NCBI GenBank assembly: GCA_947631985.1
Contig: CANRNK010000009.1
Location: 1-35,292, forward strand
Length of the DNA: 35,292 nt
Direction: 5' to 3'
Source of the DNA: an uncultured Lachnospiraceae bacterium
Lineage (GTDB): Bacteria > Bacillota > Clostridia > Lachnospirales > Lachnospiraceae
This document shows positions 33,636 to 35,292 of the stretch, piece by piece (positions within the stretch are counted from its first letter, which is position 1; each line of letters begins with the position of its first letter). The translations under genes were made by a program, and so were the position numbers. Under the pieces are notes generated by a model that did not search any database, was not told the origin of the DNA, and saw nothing but the letters and a program-made list of their open reading frames with translations.

Positions 33636-34577
33636 ATGAATACGTTATATTTTAAATATGCTGTTGAAGTTGAAAAAGCAGCTTCTATTACCAGAGCAGC
33701 AGAGAACATGTATATGGCTCAGCCAAATCTGAGTAAGGCAATTAAGGAATTGGAAGAAACATTAGGATACACTATTTTTGATAGAACCAAAAGAGGGATG
33801 GTACCAACAGAAAAAGGTGCAGATTTTCTAACCTATGCAAGACGAATCGTTGAGCAGTTAAACGAGATGGAGATGCTATCCCAAAATGGAGGGAATTGTG
33901 AACAGAATTTCAAGGTATCAATTCCGCGTGGAAGCTATGTTGCAAGTGGGTTCACAAGATTTCTTGCAGAACTTAATCAAAAAGAAGAGATGGATCTGAC
34001 AATAAGCGAGACAAACTCTATGGAAGCAATTGGGGATGTGGTGGACTCGAAGTGTAATATTGGTGTTATCCGATATCAGAATATATATGAGAATTATTTC
34101 CTGGAGTACTTAAAGAACAAAGGGCTGAAGTACAGGAAAATCTGGGAGTTTGAATATGTTTTGGTTATGTCGGAACAAAACCCACTAGCAAAACTAAAAA
34201 ACATTACACCGGAAGATTTGGAAAAATATATTGAAATAGCACACGGAGACACAGAAATTCCCTATATCAGCAACAGAACAGCAACTGGAGATAAAAAGCA
34301 GGGAAAGAAAATATTAGTGTATGACAGGGGAAGTCAATTTGATATTTTGACCAATATTCAAAATTCTTATATGTGGGTATCTCCAATTCCCGAAAGTTAT
34401 CTCGAAAAATATGGCTTGGTACAGCGGGCTTGTAATGTAGAGCATAACAAATATAAAGATGTTCTTATTTATAGAGAGGGGTACAAGTTCAGCGATTTTG
34501 ACCTGTTGTTTGAAGAAAAGCTGAATGAATCGAAAGAAGAAGTTTCATCCAAACCATATCTATGGCGCACGGTTTAA
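33636..34577 (+). CDS. LysR-family transcriptional regulator
   Basis: MNTLYFKYAVEVEKAASITRAAENMYMAQPNLSKAIKELEETLGYTIFDRTKRGMVPTEKG; the start follows the extended -10 at 33584. Confidence 0.92.
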   Translation: MNTLYFKYAVEVEKAASITRAAENMYMAQPNLSKAIKELEETLGYTIFDRTKRGMVPTEKGADFLTYARRIVEQLNEMEMLSQNGGNCEQNFKVSIPRGSYVASGFTRFLAELNQKEEMDLTISETNSMEAIGDVVDSKCNIGVIRYQNIYENYFLEYLKNKGLKYRKIWEFEYVLVMSEQNPLAKLKNITPEDLEKYIEIAHGDTEIPYISNRTATGDKKQGKKILVYDRGSQFDILTNIQNSYMWVSPIPESYLEKYGLVQRACNVEHNKYKDVLIYREGYKFSDFDLLFEEKLNESKEEVSSKPYLWRTV

Positions 34578-34604
34578 CAAAATTTCGTAAAAAGGTTTCT
34601 AACA

Positions 34605-34657
34605 TAGGGTATGTCTGTATATTTATTGTTATATGCAGGCATGCCCTATTTATATTT
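34605..34657 (+). terminator. Rho-independent terminator-like hairpin after the lysR gene
   Basis: 18-bp stem TAGGGTATGTCTGTATAT/ATATGCAGGCATGCCCTA with three G-U pairs, then TTTATATTT. Confidence 0.65.
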
Positions 34658-34676
34658 CCAAAAAAAATCAATGATT

Positions 34677-34690
34677 GTTATCATGATAAC
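34677..34690. promoter_or_regulatory. perfect 14-bp palindrome GTTATCATGATAAC upstream of the formate/nitrite transporter gene
   Basis: Read directly; partial resemblance to the clostridial Rex consensus TTGTTAA-N4-TTAACAA. Confidence 0.4.
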
Positions 34691-34744
34691 TGTAAAAAGA
34701 CTGATTTTGCAACCATACTTTGATTGTTTTAGTTAGGAGCTATC

Positions 34745-35292
34745 ATGAAAAATTATTTTTTTACTCCATCACAAGTAATGGAGAATACAATTGTTGCAAG
34801 TGTATTGAAAACAAAAATGCCATTTGTTAAGGTTTTAATTCTTGGAGTATTTGCAGGTATGTTTGTTGCATTTGGTGCCTCTGCAAGTACAGCTGCTATG
34901 TACGGGATTGAAGATCCGGGTCTGGCCAGGAGCTTGGCAGGAGTTATCTTTCCAGTAGGACTTATGATGATTTTATTTGTGGGAGGAGAACTTTTTACTG
35001 GAAATTGCATGATGATAACTGGTGTAGTAGATCGTAAAATTAGCATAAGTCATTTTATAAAAAATTTAATTTTGGTGTATTTGAGTAATTTTATCGGCTC
35101 CCTGTTCGTTGCAATCCTTCAATTTTCAGGTGGATCAGAAGGGTTATTTCGTGATGAGATTGGTGCCTATGCAATAAAAGTAGCTTATGGGAAAATTTCA
35201 CTAGACGGGTGGAGCGCATTTCAGTCAGGAATCTGTTGCAACATTCTGGTTTGTGTTGCTGTACTGATGGCAGCATGTGCAACAGATATTAT
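34745..35292 (+). CDS. formate/nitrite transporter (FNT/FocA) family protein, 3' truncated by window edge
   Basis: MKNYFFTPSQVMENTIVASVLKTKMPFVKVLILGVFAGMFVAFGASAS...VGGELFTGNCMMI...GWSAFQSGICCNILVCVAVLMA. Confidence 0.93.
   Translation, partial: MKNYFFTPSQVMENTIVASVLKTKMPFVKVLILGVFAGMFVAFGASASTAAMYGIEDPGLARSLAGVIFPVGLMMILFVGGELFTGNCMMITGVVDRKISISHFIKNLILVYLSNFIGSLFVAILQFSGGSEGLFRDEIGAYAIKVAYGKISLDGWSAFQSGICCNILVCVAVLMAACATDI

Noticed and set aside
1-35292. tRNA, rRNA, T-box or classic riboswitch genes
   Set aside because: No recognisable tRNA/rRNA segments or T-box/riboswitch consensus sequences were found by eye; a covariance-model scan (Infernal/Rfam, tRNAscan-SE) would be needed to exclude them.

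Overview
This 35.3 kb window looks like a Firmicutes (Lachnospiraceae-like) chromosome; the taxonomy is inferred from gene content only. From left to right it carries: a partial homoserine dehydrogenase-like gene; HAD, polysaccharide deacetylase, UPF0303 and Dabb genes; a two-domain PPK2 gene; a ferritin-like/VIT1 gene apparently broken by an internal deletion; and a tandem class II aldolase. A minus-strand trimeric [FeFe] hydrogenase operon (HndA/HndC/HndD-like) follows, then an amino-acid ABC transporter, a cytidylate kinase-like gene, uppP and mgtC. Next is a divergent HxlR regulator facing a flavin-based extracellular electron transfer (FLEET) locus: ndh2, polyprenyl synthase, UbiA, PplA-like lipoprotein, ApbE, NusG-II/EetA-like and Gx-transporter/EetB-like, with YkgJ and DUF4422 genes downstream. 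Two tandem CarD genes, a cold-shock gene with a long leader, an RsuA-like pseudouridine synthase and an LCM-type methyltransferase follow. A decayed accessory patch contains an LMW-PTP N-terminal fragment, an intact Fic gene, a 16-codon HsdM stub and an integrase C-terminal remnant. The window ends with a GGDEF protein, an intact LMW-PTP, a LysR regulator and a partial formate/nitrite transporter. The best second-look items are the VIT1 deletion scar with a dual-frame microhomology, the truncated type I R-M stub behind Fic with an operator-like repeat array, candidate HxlR direct-repeat operators at the FLEET promoter, and a recurring GCATGC-NAAA-GCATGC leader hairpin. No CRISPR array, rRNA or tRNA was recognised, and no clearly unprecedented multi-gene system was seen; FLEET is a known system.
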